A DNA stretch of 37,914 bases, taken from the NCBI GenBank assembly GCA_965533275.1, contig CBESWG010000031.1:1-37914 (forward strand), read 5' to 3'. The DNA is from JAUXEH01 sp965533275. GTDB lineage: Bacteria; Acidobacteriota; Aminicenantia; Aminicenantales; Aminicenantaceae. Below the pieces are notes generated by a model. It did not search any database. It worked only from the letters and a program-made list of their open reading frames with translations, and was not told where the DNA came from. Shown here piece after piece: positions 7,667 to 15,428 of this stretch. Positions within the stretch are counted from its first letter, which is position 1. Each line of letters opens with the position of its first letter. The translations under genes were made by a program, and so were the position numbers.

Positions 7667-8623
7667 ATGAGCAAATATGATGTCGATCCACTATTCCCCA
7701 CAGAACTGAAGACGTATTCCCTGCATGACAGGCCCAGCAAGGTGGACATCACCCAATTTGCCAGCGCCTGGTCGACGAATGGCTCCTTCCCGGACTTCCT
7801 TGACAGCCTGCCCCGGATCCTGGGAGGCCGTGACCTCCGCTCGCTGGTGAGCGCCTGGTCGGCGGCCCGAGCCGGAAAGCGCGCCATGCTCCTGGGCATG
7901 GGGGCGCATCCCATCAAGGTGGGGCTCAATCCCGTTATCATCGACCTCATGCAGCATGGCTGGATCTCCGGCCTGGCGCTGAACGGAGCCGGGATCATCC
8001 ACGATTTCGAAGTGGCCTGTGTCGGCGCAACCTCGGAAGACGTGGCCGAGCAGATCCGAGGCGGGGAGTTCGGGATGGCTCGAGAGACAGGTGAGTTCCT
8101 GAACAGTGCCATGGAGTCTGCCCGGGAGCATGACCTGGGAATGGGGGAGGCGGTCGGCAGGATGCTGGTGGATTCGGATTTCCCTCATCTGGATCTCAGC
8201 CTGCTGGCATCCGCGTACCGGATGGGAATCCCCGTCACCGTCCATGTGGCGCTGGGAACCGATACGATCCATTTCCATCCCCGCGCCTCGGGAGAGGACC
8301 TGGGCCGAGCTTCTTTAAGAGATTTCTTCCTGTTCTGCAGGCTCGTGCAGGGCCTGGATGGGGGAGGGATCTACCTGAATGTGGGATCGGCGGTCATCCT
8401 GCCCGAGGTGTTCCTCAAGGCGGTCTCGTATGTCCGGAACCGGGGCAGTCAGCTGAAGGATTTTTCAACGGCCGTGTGCGATTTCATCCGGCACTACCGC
8501 CCGGAACAGAATGTGGTCCTTCGTCCTCTGCAGGGAGAAGGAAGGGGCTACTATTTTGTGGGCCAGCATGAACTCCTCATACCCCTGCTGGCAGCGGCCC
8601 TGAAGGCTTCGGACCCATCCTGA
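7667..8623 (+). CDS. Deoxyhypusine-synthase-like protein of unknown substrate
   Basis: A 318-residue soluble protein resembling the DHS-like family found in bacteria (NAD-binding, TPP-binding-like fold). The best match is the region from about residue 69: AGKRAMLLGMGAHPIKVGLNPVI in sequence, then DLMQHGWISGLALNGAGIIHDFE and VGATSEDVAEQI, parallel to the DHS segment that binds NAD. The eukaryotic catalytic signature (EFDGS...EAxSWGK) is not visible. Bacteria usually lack eIF5A, so the deoxyhypusine reaction is unlikely; homospermidine-type chemistry is only a guess. The ATG at 7667 has GAGGGT six bases upstream and is preferred over the GTG at 7661. It ends 24 bases from convergent coaE. Confidence 0.75.
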   Translation: MSKYDVDPLFPTELKTYSLHDRPSKVDITQFASAWSTNGSFPDFLDSLPRILGGRDLRSLVSAWSAARAGKRAMLLGMGAHPIKVGLNPVIIDLMQHGWISGLALNGAGIIHDFEVACVGATSEDVAEQIRGGEFGMARETGEFLNSAMESAREHDLGMGEAVGRMLVDSDFPHLDLSLLASAYRMGIPVTVHVALGTDTIHFHPRASGEDLGRASLRDFFLFCRLVQGLDGGGIYLNVGSAVILPEVFLKAVSYVRNRGSQLKDFSTAVCDFIRHYRPEQNVVLRPLQGEGRGYYFVGQHELLIPLLAAALKASDPS

Positions 8624-8647
8624 TAGAAATCATAAGGGGGGAAGGGC

Positions 8648-9274
8648 TCAGGGCCCGGGATACAGCAGCCGCTGATCCTGGAGCAAATACCTGTACACCC
8701 GTTCCGCCTGCTCGATGGTTGCCGCAATGTCTCCTTCTGTGCGGATCACATAGTCGGCATGGCCCAGCTTGTCCTCGGCCGGCATCTGGCTGCGGATCTT
8801 GCGGAGCGCCTCATCCTGTCCGATCTGATCTCGCTCCCGAAGCCTTCCCACCTGGACTTCAATGGGGCAGTATGTGACCACCAGCTTTTGAAAGAGATCG
8901 GCGTACCCGGCTTCGATGGTCAGGGCGGCTTCGGACACGAAGATCCTGTATTCCCCCTCCTCCCGCAGCCGGGAGATGAGCGTATTCCTCTCCTCCAGGA
9001 CTTGGGGGTGGATGAGACGATCCAGAAATTCCCGATCTTCGGGCTGGGCATAGATCCGTCTGCCGAGGCTGCCCCGATCGATCGAGTGGCCGTCCGGGCC
9101 CAGGATCTCGGTTCCGAAGCGGGCGACGATCTTTTCCCACACAGCTGTCCCGGGCTGCACCAGCCCGTGAGCCACCTGATCCGCCTGCTGGACATAGCAG
9201 CCCAATTCAAGCCAGACTCGAGCGACGATGGATTTTCCTGTTGCGATCCCTCCGGTGAGGGCAACGGTCAGCAT
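8648..9274 (-). CDS. coaE: Dephospho-CoA kinase
   Basis: Performs the last step of coenzyme A synthesis, phosphorylating the 3'-hydroxyl of dephospho-CoA with ATP in the cytoplasm. The 208-residue protein is of usual length. It starts MLTVALTGGIATGKS with the P-loop at residues 8-15, then has QADQVAHGLVQPG (CoA-domain aspartate), IHPQVLEERN and an FVSEAALTIEAGYADLF segment where the family has a conserved leucine/aspartate-rich lid region. The open frame continues upstream to 9403, but that extension is antisense to the pilZ end and has no homology; the ATG at 9274 sits directly before the first beta strand. It follows the PilZ gene by 55 bases. Confidence 0.95.
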   Translation of the reverse strand: MLTVALTGGIATGKSIVARVWLELGCYVQQADQVAHGLVQPGTAVWEKIVARFGTEILGPDGHSIDRGSLGRRIYAQPEDREFLDRLIHPQVLEERNTLISRLREEGEYRIFVSEAALTIEAGYADLFQKLVVTYCPIEVQVGRLRERDQIGQDEALRKIRSQMPAEDKLGHADYVIRTEGDIAATIEQAERVYRYLLQDQRLLYPGP

Positions 9275-9329
9275 GCTTCGATCCTGCCTGTTTTGGCCCC
9301 GACAGCAAGAGCGGGTGGCGAGTGTATCC

Positions 9330-9737
9330 CTAGTCTCGATCTTCGGTGACGAACTCGTAGTCTTCGTCGAAACACAACGCGATTCCCTGTTTCTTGCCGG
9401 CACCGCTCGATTTGCTCAGCCGGACCGTCAGGCCTCGGAGGCGCAGGCGTACGCGCTTGCCATCTGTGAGGTTGGGGGGCAGGTCGATAATGAGGTCGAG
9501 TTTCGAGTCAACGGTCACGCCCGAATCCAGTGTGAAATAGGCGCCTCCCGAGCTGATGTTCTGAAGGGTGGTCTTTTCGTGGAAAGTGTCGCCATTGGGG
9601 AGTACGCCTTCCGCCATGGCGGGCAGCGGGAGATCGAATCTCCACTCGCTCCTCCGGTTGCGGATCAGTTCGGCCAGTGTATCGTTCTCATCAAAAATGG
9701 TTGTCTTTTGTTTTTTCGATTCGGTTTCATTTGCCAT
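9330..9737 (-). CDS. PilZ-domain protein with intact c-di-GMP motif
   Basis: A 135-residue single-domain protein. It carries both parts of the cyclic-di-GMP binding signature: RxxxR at Arg29-Arg33 (RRSEWR) and NxSxxG at Asn60-Gly65 (NISSGG). The barrel continues through LDLIIDLPPNL and the closing strand GIALCFDEDYEF. It is therefore likely to bind c-di-GMP in the cytoplasm; the output partner is unknown. It lies 20 bases downstream of the LuxR-type regulator and is probably in its operon. Two relatives at 10864-11250 and 11386-11745 share the FxEKTxLxxIS pattern but not the ligand residues. Confidence 0.88.
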   Translation of the reverse strand: MANETESKKQKTTIFDENDTLAELIRNRRSEWRFDLPLPAMAEGVLPNGDTFHEKTTLQNISSGGAYFTLDSGVTVDSKLDLIIDLPPNLTDGKRVRLRLRGLTVRLSKSSGAGKKQGIALCFDEDYEFVTEDRD

Positions 9738-9757
9738 GGTCGTTTACCTCGAACAGT

Positions 9758-10450
9758 TTAAAATAGGGCCGAATTGATTGCATACAGGGCGAGCTGGAGT
9801 CGGCTGTGTGTGTCCAGCTTCGCATAGATGCTCTTGATATGGGACCGGACCGTGTTCTTGCTGATGAACATGGCGTCCGCGATATCATCGTTGCTCTTGC
9901 CCTGCCCTATGTGGCGCAGGACCTGGAACTCTGTGGGAGTGAGCTGGTCCAGGGTCTTTTCTTTGAGGTCCCTTCCCACCACGGAAATGATGCGGTCCAT
10001 GATGCTGCTCATCTTGTCCCTGGGCAGCCAGATCTCTTCCTTGTGCACGACCCGGAGGGCCTCAGCCAGCTGTTCCGCGGATTCGTTCAGATCGAAGTAG
10101 CCCCGCACCCCCACATTCATGAGGCCCACCACCTCTTCGTGCGAGGGAATGTTGCCCAACAGCATGAGCTGGGTTTTGATCTTGTTGGTCTCAGCGATAT
10201 CGCGAACGGCCTTGCAGACCTCCCGTAGATTGGGCATGGGCTCAGAGGTTGTGAGCAGTACGACCTGAGGTTTGTGGTCCTTGATAGCCGCCAGGAAAGA
10301 GTCTATCGTACTCTTCTCCACGCTGACGACATCCACACCCCCTGCGTTTTCCAGCGCCCGGACAATCCCAGCCAGGATCAGATCCGAAGTGCAGTAGATC
10401 AGAGTTGTGATTTTCTTTTCATCCAAGGCATTTGTCTCTTTTTTTGTCAT
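9758..10450 (-). CDS. LuxR/NarL-type regulator with degenerate receiver domain
   Basis: A 230-residue two-domain regulator. Residues 14-135 fit a response-regulator receiver fold, but the phosphorylation site is lost: the acceptor aspartate is Thr67 (VVLLTTSEP), the acidic pair near the N-terminus is CTSD, and the conserved lysine of GYLLKD is Leu121 (GYFDLN). Residues 166-230 are a typical LuxR helix-turn-helix (LTPTEFQVLRHIGQGKSNDDIADAMFISKNTVRSHIKSIYAKL in sequence). It probably binds DNA and answers to something other than phosphorylation, such as a ligand, partner or dimer switch. Neighbouring PilZ genes suggest c-di-GMP-linked surface behaviour; this is inference. Confidence 0.88.
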   Translation of the reverse strand: MTKKETNALDEKKITTLIYCTSDLILAGIVRALENAGGVDVVSVEKSTIDSFLAAIKDHKPQVVLLTTSEPMPNLREVCKAVRDIAETNKIKTQLMLLGNIPSHEEVVGLMNVGVRGYFDLNESAEQLAEALRVVHKEEIWLPRDKMSSIMDRIISVVGRDLKEKTLDQLTPTEFQVLRHIGQGKSNDDIADAMFISKNTVRSHIKSIYAKLDTHSRLQLALYAINSALF

Positions 10451-10511
10451 GATGGTTTAGTTTCCATCCCTTTTTACTGATTTCGGATACAGTTTCCTCA
10501 TATTTGTGAAT

Positions 10512-10540
10512 ATGGTATAAGAACGGTTTTTCAATGTCAA
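10512..10540 (-). promoter_or_regulatory. Promoter for the LuxR-type regulator
   Basis: Minus strand: perfect -35 TTGACA (10540-10535), a 17-bp spacer, -10 TACCAT (10517-10512). This predicts a leader of about 55 bases before the ATG at 10450. Confidence 0.65.
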
Positions 10541-10559
10541 GACTGCCTCCGGCTTGCTC

Positions 10560-10863
10560 ATGCCGAGCGGGGTACCCGCCCACCTCCCCATGCACTCGGA
10601 TCTGAACAAGCCCAGGCGATGGAGGAGACGGGCGAACAATCCTGAGTCAGCGCCAAAGTGGTGAGCGTGCACCAATAGAGGCGGACTGGAGACGTGTTGT
10701 ACTGATAACCTTTGGGGGTGGAAGCACAAATGGGGTGCTGAAATACCGGAATCGATAGAGCTGTAAGGGTGGGTAGGAACACTCATGGGAGCTGATCGGG
10801 CGCTTCGCATTGCTTAGAGCACCCTGGGTGGGTGGGAACGCATATGGGGGTGGTTGGCTGGCG
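10560..10863. repeat. Non-coding region with degenerate repeats of about 55-59 bp
   Basis: The 413 bases between the regulator (start 10450) and the next PilZ gene (stop 10864) have no credible gene. Three imperfect copies of a G-rich block occur at 10714-10737, 10767-10791 and 10826-10850; the best two share GGGTGGGT, then GGAAC and ATGGG. Their ATGGG parts start at 10730, 10785 and 10844. Weaker echoes (ATAGAGG, ATGGAGG) lie at 10675 and 10619, keeping a period near 55-59. The origin is unknown: a decayed tandem array or a structured RNA are both possible. Confidence 0.5.
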
Positions 10864-11250
10864 TCAGGGGGATGCCGCGTAGATGGGCTGGATCTTGTAG
10901 ATCCGGTCCAGCTGGATGGAAACAAGCTGTTTATTCCGGTTGCTGGGATCAGTACTGGCGAAGACGACCTCTCCGGAAACGATCAGGTTCATTTGATTTA
11001 CCAGGATGAGTGTCTTGGGCACATTGAGGGCAAGCACCAGCTTTGAACCGATGATGACCTTATTCTTGAGCCAGAAGACCGCTTCCTGAGAACTGATGGT
11101 GGATAGCTCGGTGGTCTCCTCGAAATCTTTGTTCTCGGCATCTATTCCATTCACTGAGACAGAAAGAGAAAGATCGAAACATCTCTCCGTCTTTGACTGG
11201 CGTAAATTGCAGGGGATAGCAGTTTTTTCAATTTCCTGGTTTAATCGCAT
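10864..11250 (-). CDS. PilZ-like protein, ligand motif degenerate
   Basis: A 128-residue protein recognised mainly by its likeness to the two neighbouring PilZ-type proteins: FEETTELSTISSQEAVFWLKN aligns in sequence with FTEKTVLSYISQNGSSFWLTT of the next gene, followed by a hydrophobic strand pair and a basic closing strand (QLVSIQLDRIYKIQPIY). Neither RxxxR nor NxSxxG is complete, so direct c-di-GMP binding is doubtful. It may act as a structural partner or bind another ligand. The ATG at 11248-11250 is used. It lies 135 bases downstream of the third PilZ-like gene. Confidence 0.65.
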   Translation of the reverse strand: MRLNQEIEKTAIPCNLRQSKTERCFDLSLSVSVNGIDAENKDFEETTELSTISSQEAVFWLKNKVIIGSKLVLALNVPKTLILVNQMNLIVSGEVVFASTDPSNRNKQLVSIQLDRIYKIQPIYAASP

Positions 11251-11385
11251 GGTGTCCCCGATTCTCGCAGATGACCGGGTTTAGCACAATCGCTTCTAGA
11301 GATGATTCCTCCGGTGATATTTTGACTCAGCATCTCCTCCATAGAGGCTAATTCACCGACCGGCCCTTTCTTCCTTGGCTCTGCT

Positions 11386-11745
11386 CTATTTTCTTTCATC
11401 GATAATGTATTTATTTTCAAATTTCAGCGACACACGGTGTCTGCCATTGTGATTCTTTGGGGCCTCCAGGAAGATGACCTTTCCTTTAATGATCAGCTTC
11501 AGATCCTTGTCCTCGTCCATTTGGGAGGGCAGGTCAACGGTCAGTCTCAGGTCCCCACCCATCTTGACTTCGGTGGTCAACCAGAAGGAGGATCCGTTTT
11601 GGCTAATGTAAGAAAGCACGGTCTTCTCCGTAAAACGGTCTCCGGAAGCTGCGACTCCCTCCACAATGGTGGGGAGCGGCATGTCAAAACCTTCTTCCTG
11701 GAAGGTTGAGTCCAATAGCCTTTCGTCGGACCTAGTATTCGCCAT
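11386..11745 (-). CDS. PilZ-like protein, ligand motif degenerate
   Basis: A 119-residue relative of the protein at 9330-9737. Shared landmarks in order are DMPLPTIVEGVAASGD (compare DLPLPAMAEGVLPNGD), FTEKTVLSYIS, LRLTVDLPSQM and the closing strand RVSLKFENKYII. The arginine motif is gone (TFQEEGFDMPL) and NxSxxG has become YISQNG with no Asn/Asp at the first position. The copy is therefore probably derived from a c-di-GMP receptor but altered at the ligand site. A GGAAGCG ribosome site precedes the ATG at 11745. It is likely a paralogue made by local duplication and divergence. Confidence 0.68.
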   Translation of the reverse strand: MANTRSDERLLDSTFQEEGFDMPLPTIVEGVAASGDRFTEKTVLSYISQNGSSFWLTTEVKMGGDLRLTVDLPSQMDEDKDLKLIIKGKVIFLEAPKNHNGRHRVSLKFENKYIIDERK

Positions 11746-12028
11746 ATTCGCTTCCTTTTCCTTGACGATATTCAGTGTGATACTACTTTGCCACAGCCCA
11801 ATTTAGGGGACAATCACCTTTGGGGATGATTCAGGGGGTGAAAATGGACTGACCGAAATACCCACCGCTATATACCCCCGGAAAACAGCCGGCCTGACCC
11901 CTCGCTTGTAAGTCGTGTGATTCCAGTATTTTCCTTAATAACCCCCCTTTGAAAGCGCCCTTCATTCCAGGCCCGCCTGTGCGAGATGAATTGTGGTGGG
12001 TGCAGGCCATGGGGAAGAAACCGGTTTC
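11746..12028. other. Intergenic region upstream of proS
   Basis: About 340 bases separate the PilZ-like gene start (11745) from proS (12085). The distal 270 bases hold no ORF I can support and no recognised riboswitch or T-box. The proximal end carries a 16-bp palindrome and the proS promoter. Confidence 0.5.
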
Positions 12029-12030
12029 TT
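12015..12030. promoter_or_regulatory. Perfect 16-bp palindrome, putative operator at proS promoter
   Basis: AAGAAACCGGTTTCTT is a perfect inverted repeat. Its last two bases are the first two of the proS -35 box, so a dimeric protein bound here would touch RNA polymerase. The regulator is unknown. Confidence 0.55.
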
Positions 12031-12057
12031 GACAAATTCAGGGGTCAGGGCTAGAAT
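12029..12057 (+). promoter_or_regulatory. Sigma-70-type promoter for proS
   Basis: Perfect -35 TTGACA (12029-12034), a 17-bp spacer, -10 TAGAAT (12052-12057). Transcription should start near 12064, 20 bases before the start codon. Confidence 0.8.
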
Positions 12058-12084
12058 GACTGGGAATCTCATCAGGAGTACGAA

Positions 12085-13542
12085 GTGGTTGATAAAGAAC
12101 GTTTAGTGAAGAATATTACAGCCAAGAGCGAAGATTTTTCCCGCTGGTACATCGAGGTCATCCGCAAGACCGAGATGGCGGACTATGCCCCCATCAAAGG
12201 GATGATGATCATCCGTCCCTACGGCTATGCGGTCTGGGAGAACATCCAGAGACTGATGGACAGGCGCATCAAAGAGACCGGGCACGAGAATGCCTATTTC
12301 CCCTTGTTCATTCCCGAGAGCTTCCTCGAGAAAGAGACGGAGCACCTGGAGGGATTCTCGCCGGAAGTGGCCTGGGTCACTCACGGCGGCCATGATGAGC
12401 TGGAGGAGCGCCTGGCCGTACGGCCTACCTCCGAGGCTATTATCGGCAGCATGTATTCCAAATGGATCAAGTCCTACCGGGATCTGCCGGTTCTGATCAA
12501 TCAGTGGGCCAACATCGTACGGTGGGAAAAGGTCACGCGTCCCTTCCTGCGCACCACGGAATTCCTGTGGCAGGAAGGTCACACGGCCCATGCCACGGCA
12601 GAGGAGGGGCAGGCCGAGACCCTCAAGATCCTTGATCTGTACCGGACTTTTGCGGAAAAGGAATTGGCGATACCGGTGCTCTCCGGGGAGAAGACCGATA
12701 AGGAAAAGTTTGCCGGCGCCGAGATGACCTACTGCATCGAGGGCCTGATGACCGACGGCAAAGCCCTCCAGATGGGGACTTCGCACAACCTGGGCCAGCA
12801 CTTTTCAAAGGTGTTCAACATCCGGTTCGAGGACCAGGACCAGCAGCTGCAGTATGCCTGGCAGACATCCTGGGGCGTTTCGACTCGGCTGGTCGGGGCC
12901 GTGGTCATGGCGCACGGGGACGATTCCGGCCTGCGGTTTCCCCCGCGGATCGCTCCTATACAGATCGTCATCGTTCCCATTACCATCGGGGAGGATTGGA
13001 AGGAGACGGTCCTGCCCGTGGCCCAGGACACCGCCCGGATTCTCAGGGAGGCGGGCATGCGGGTTGAACTGGATGACCGCGAGGGCTTCACGCCCGGCTG
13101 GAAATTCTCCGAGTGGGAGATGCGTGGTGTGCCCCTCCGACTCGAGATCGGTCCCAGGGATGTCAAGAACCACAAAACCCTGGCCGTACGGAGGGACACG
13201 CGGGAGAAGCAGCCGCTTTCGCTGGATGGGCTGGCTCCTCTGGTGCAGGCTCTCCTGGATGAGATCCAGCAGAACCTTTTTGATCAGGCCCTGCAGTTCC
13301 GGGAAGACAACACGCATGAGGTAAACGACTATGCGGAATTCAAATCCGTTATAGAAGAGCGCCGTGGATTCATCAAAACGCTCTGGTGCGGAGCGGCTGA
13401 GTGCGAGGATAGGATCAAGGAAGAGACCATGGCCACCATCCGCGTCGTAGTGATGGAGTCCGATCGCACCGGCGCATCGGGAGCCTGCATCTGCTGCGGT
13501 GAGCAGGGGAGGAAGCAGGTCTATTTCGCCCGCGCCTATTGA
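12085..13542 (+). CDS. proS: Prolyl-tRNA synthetase, archaeal/eukaryal type
   Basis: Charges tRNA-Pro with proline in the cytoplasm. At 485 residues it lacks the roughly 180-residue editing insertion of the E. coli-type enzyme. It shows class II motifs (motif 2 in RPFLRTTEFLWQEGHTAHA; motif 3 region LRFPPRIAPIQIVIVPI) and the anticodon-binding domain. It ends with the zinc-binding C-terminal domain (WCGAAEC and CICC) and the conserved terminal ARAY tyrosine of this type. The GTG start at 12085 has AGGAG six bases upstream and a strong promoter. pcm follows after 76 bases on the same strand. No trans-editing ProX/YbaK protein is seen in this window. Confidence 0.96.
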   Translation: MVDKERLVKNITAKSEDFSRWYIEVIRKTEMADYAPIKGMMIIRPYGYAVWENIQRLMDRRIKETGHENAYFPLFIPESFLEKETEHLEGFSPEVAWVTHGGHDELEERLAVRPTSEAIIGSMYSKWIKSYRDLPVLINQWANIVRWEKVTRPFLRTTEFLWQEGHTAHATAEEGQAETLKILDLYRTFAEKELAIPVLSGEKTDKEKFAGAEMTYCIEGLMTDGKALQMGTSHNLGQHFSKVFNIRFEDQDQQLQYAWQTSWGVSTRLVGAVVMAHGDDSGLRFPPRIAPIQIVIVPITIGEDWKETVLPVAQDTARILREAGMRVELDDREGFTPGWKFSEWEMRGVPLRLEIGPRDVKNHKTLAVRRDTREKQPLSLDGLAPLVQALLDEIQQNLFDQALQFREDNTHEVNDYAEFKSVIEERRGFIKTLWCGAAECEDRIKEETMATIRVVVMESDRTGASGACICCGEQGRKQVYFARAY

Positions 13543-13618
13543 TCGCACGAAACTCGGCGTGCTCGGGAAGTCCGGGAACACGCATGATCGGTTATGATGC
13601 TTTCGGAGGAAACTTTCG

Positions 13619-14263
13619 GTGCACATCATGAATGATCAAGAATACGAAAAGGCACGGGGGCAGATGGTCCATACGCAGCTTGGCACCCGTGACATCCGGG
13701 ACTCGCGGATCCTGGAGGCCATGCGGGACGTTCCCCGGCATCTCTTTGTTCCAGATGATATGCGCGGGCATGCCTACAATGATGAGCCGCTTCCTATCGG
13801 AGAGGGACAAACCATTTCTCAGCCCTATATTGTGGCCTACATGACTCAGGCCCTGGAGCTCCAGCCCCAGTTCTCTGTGCTGGAGATCGGGACAGGATCT
13901 GGCTACCAGACTGCCGTGCTGGCCGAACTGGTAGCGTCGGTCAGCACAGTGGAAATCCTTCCGGGCCTCATGAACAGAGCCCGGAAGCTCCTCGAGGATC
14001 TTGAGTACAGGAACATCCGCTTCAGCATTGGGGATGGAGCAATAGGCTGGGAGGAATTCGCTCCCTATGACAGCATCATCATCACGGCTGCGCCTGAATC
14101 CATCCCGGAGACGCTGCAGGATCAGCTCCGGGAGGGGGGGCGCATGATCCTACCGGTGGGTTCGTCTTTTCAGGATCTGGTCCTGATCACTCGCGGCAGT
14201 CGTAAGTTCACTCGGAAGACCCTGATCCCAGTGCGGTTCGTTCCATTGGTCCGGCCTTCTTGA
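13619..14263 (+). CDS. pcm: Protein-L-isoaspartate O-methyltransferase
   Basis: Methylates isoaspartyl residues from SAM, starting repair of aged proteins. The 214-residue protein has the family start MVHTQLGTRDIRDSRILEAM in sequence and the substrate loop IGEGQTISQPYIVAYMTQAL. SAM motif I follows as VLEIGTGSGYQTAVLAEL, and then the ITAAPESIPE and GGRMILPVG segments. The GTG at 13619 lies eight bases after GGAGGA (13605-13610), whereas the in-frame ATG at 13628 is 17 bases away, so GTG is preferred. Its 3' end overlaps the 3' end of convergent lpxB by 56 bases, so the two transcripts must be complementary there. Confidence 0.95.
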   Translation: MHIMNDQEYEKARGQMVHTQLGTRDIRDSRILEAMRDVPRHLFVPDDMRGHAYNDEPLPIGEGQTISQPYIVAYMTQALELQPQFSVLEIGTGSGYQTAVLAELVASVSTVEILPGLMNRARKLLEDLEYRNIRFSIGDGAIGWEEFAPYDSIIITAAPESIPETLQDQLREGGRMILPVGSSFQDLVLITRGSRKFTRKTLIPVRFVPLVRPS

Positions 14264-15428
14264 TCCCTGAGTCCGCGGCTTCGATCTGATCCAGCAGGGC
14301 CTTGAGTTCATCGGCGGCTCGAAGGGATGCTCTAGACTTCCCCAGAGATTCTCTTATCGATCGGAACTCCCGGACCATCGCTTCGCGTTCCAAAGCAGAA
14401 CCCAGCAGCCGCAGGGTTTCCCGGGTGAGGTTCTCAGGAGTGAAATCCCCCTGGATCAGTTCGCGGACGATGTCCCTCCCGGCCAAAATGTTGAGGATGC
14501 TGTAGCGGTTGACCTTGACGAATGGCTTCCCCAGTGCATATGTCAGGGGAGATATGCGGTAGAAAGCCAGGACCGGAGTTTCGAGCAGTGCAGCTTCCAG
14601 GTTGGCCGTTCCGCAGGCGGAAAGTGCCATATCTCCGGCAGCCAGAACATCATGATATTCCCGCGGATCGGATATGATGTGGATGTCCGGCTCCATGTCC
14701 CCGGGGATCAGGCGTCGGACCTCTCCGGCGTCCAGGTTTTCTGCCTGCAGCAAAGCGAACTGGGCACCGGACTCGGCCCGGATCCGGCCGGCCGCGGCCA
14801 TCAGGGTTGGCATATGATACCGGATCTCACTTCCACGGCTTCCCGGCAGCAGTACCAGGAAAGGAAGGGCCGGATCGAAACCGTGCCTGAGAAAAACCTC
14901 TTCTCGAGGCGCAGTGGTTCCGATCTGTTCCAGCAGAGGATGGCCGACGAATATGGATGCGATGCCGTTTTCTCTGTACAAGGATTCCTCGAAAGGAAAG
15001 ATCACCATCATCTTGTTGACGGTCTTCCGGATGGCCTTGAGCCTGTTCTTCCTCCAGGCCCACACACTGGGGCTGATGTAGTAGAGCACGGGGATGTGCT
15101 GTTTCTTTAGAAAGCGGGCCAGGCGCAGATTGAAGTCAGGGAAGTCGATGAGGATGGCAGCCCGGGGACGCTGGACACGGGCCGCCTGCTTGATCCGGTT
15201 GAAGACGCGCCGGATCCGGGGCAGCTCTGAGATGATCTCGAATATCCCGACCACGGCGAGCTCTTCGATCGTACCGATCAGCTGCACTCCGGCTTCAAGC
15301 ATCCTGGCGCCACCCACACCCAGGAACTCGACGGAAGGATCGTGCTCCCGGAAGGCCTGCACCAGGGAGGCACCGTGTTTGTCTCCGGAACTCTCACCGG
15401 CTATGATGAGGATAGGCCCCTGACTCAT
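14208..15428 (-). CDS. lpxB: Lipid-A-disaccharide synthase
   Basis: Joins lipid X and UDP-2,3-diacylglucosamine to form the lipid A disaccharide, at the inner face of the inner membrane. The 406-residue protein (usual length about 380) begins with ILIIAGESSGDKHGASL and has VEFLGVGGARM, ELAVVGIFEII, DFPDFNLRLA, YYISPSVWAWRKNR, FPFEESLYRENG, FVGHPLLE, LLPGSRGSEI and the C-terminal SACGTANLEAALLETPVLAFYR. Its ATG overlaps the stop of the upstream pseudopilin-like gene by four bases (ATGA), so it is translationally coupled to the pilin cluster. That is not the usual lpxD-fabZ-lpxA neighbourhood. Confidence 0.96.
   Translation of the reverse strand: MSQGPILIIAGESSGDKHGASLVQAFREHDPSVEFLGVGGARMLEAGVQLIGTIEELAVVGIFEIISELPRIRRVFNRIKQAARVQRPRAAILIDFPDFNLRLARFLKKQHIPVLYYISPSVWAWRKNRLKAIRKTVNKMMVIFPFEESLYRENGIASIFVGHPLLEQIGTTAPREEVFLRHGFDPALPFLVLLPGSRGSEIRYHMPTLMAAAGRIRAESGAQFALLQAENLDAGEVRRLIPGDMEPDIHIISDPREYHDVLAAGDMALSACGTANLEAALLETPVLAFYRISPLTYALGKPFVKVNRYSILNILAGRDIVRELIQGDFTPENLTRETLRLLGSALEREAMVREFRSIRESLGKSRASLRAADELKALLDQIEAADSGIKKAGPMERTALGSGSSE

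Noticed and set aside
10457..10810. 117-codon minus-strand frame in the repeat region
   Set aside because: It runs through the LuxR-gene promoter, has no family likeness and follows the repeats out of phase.
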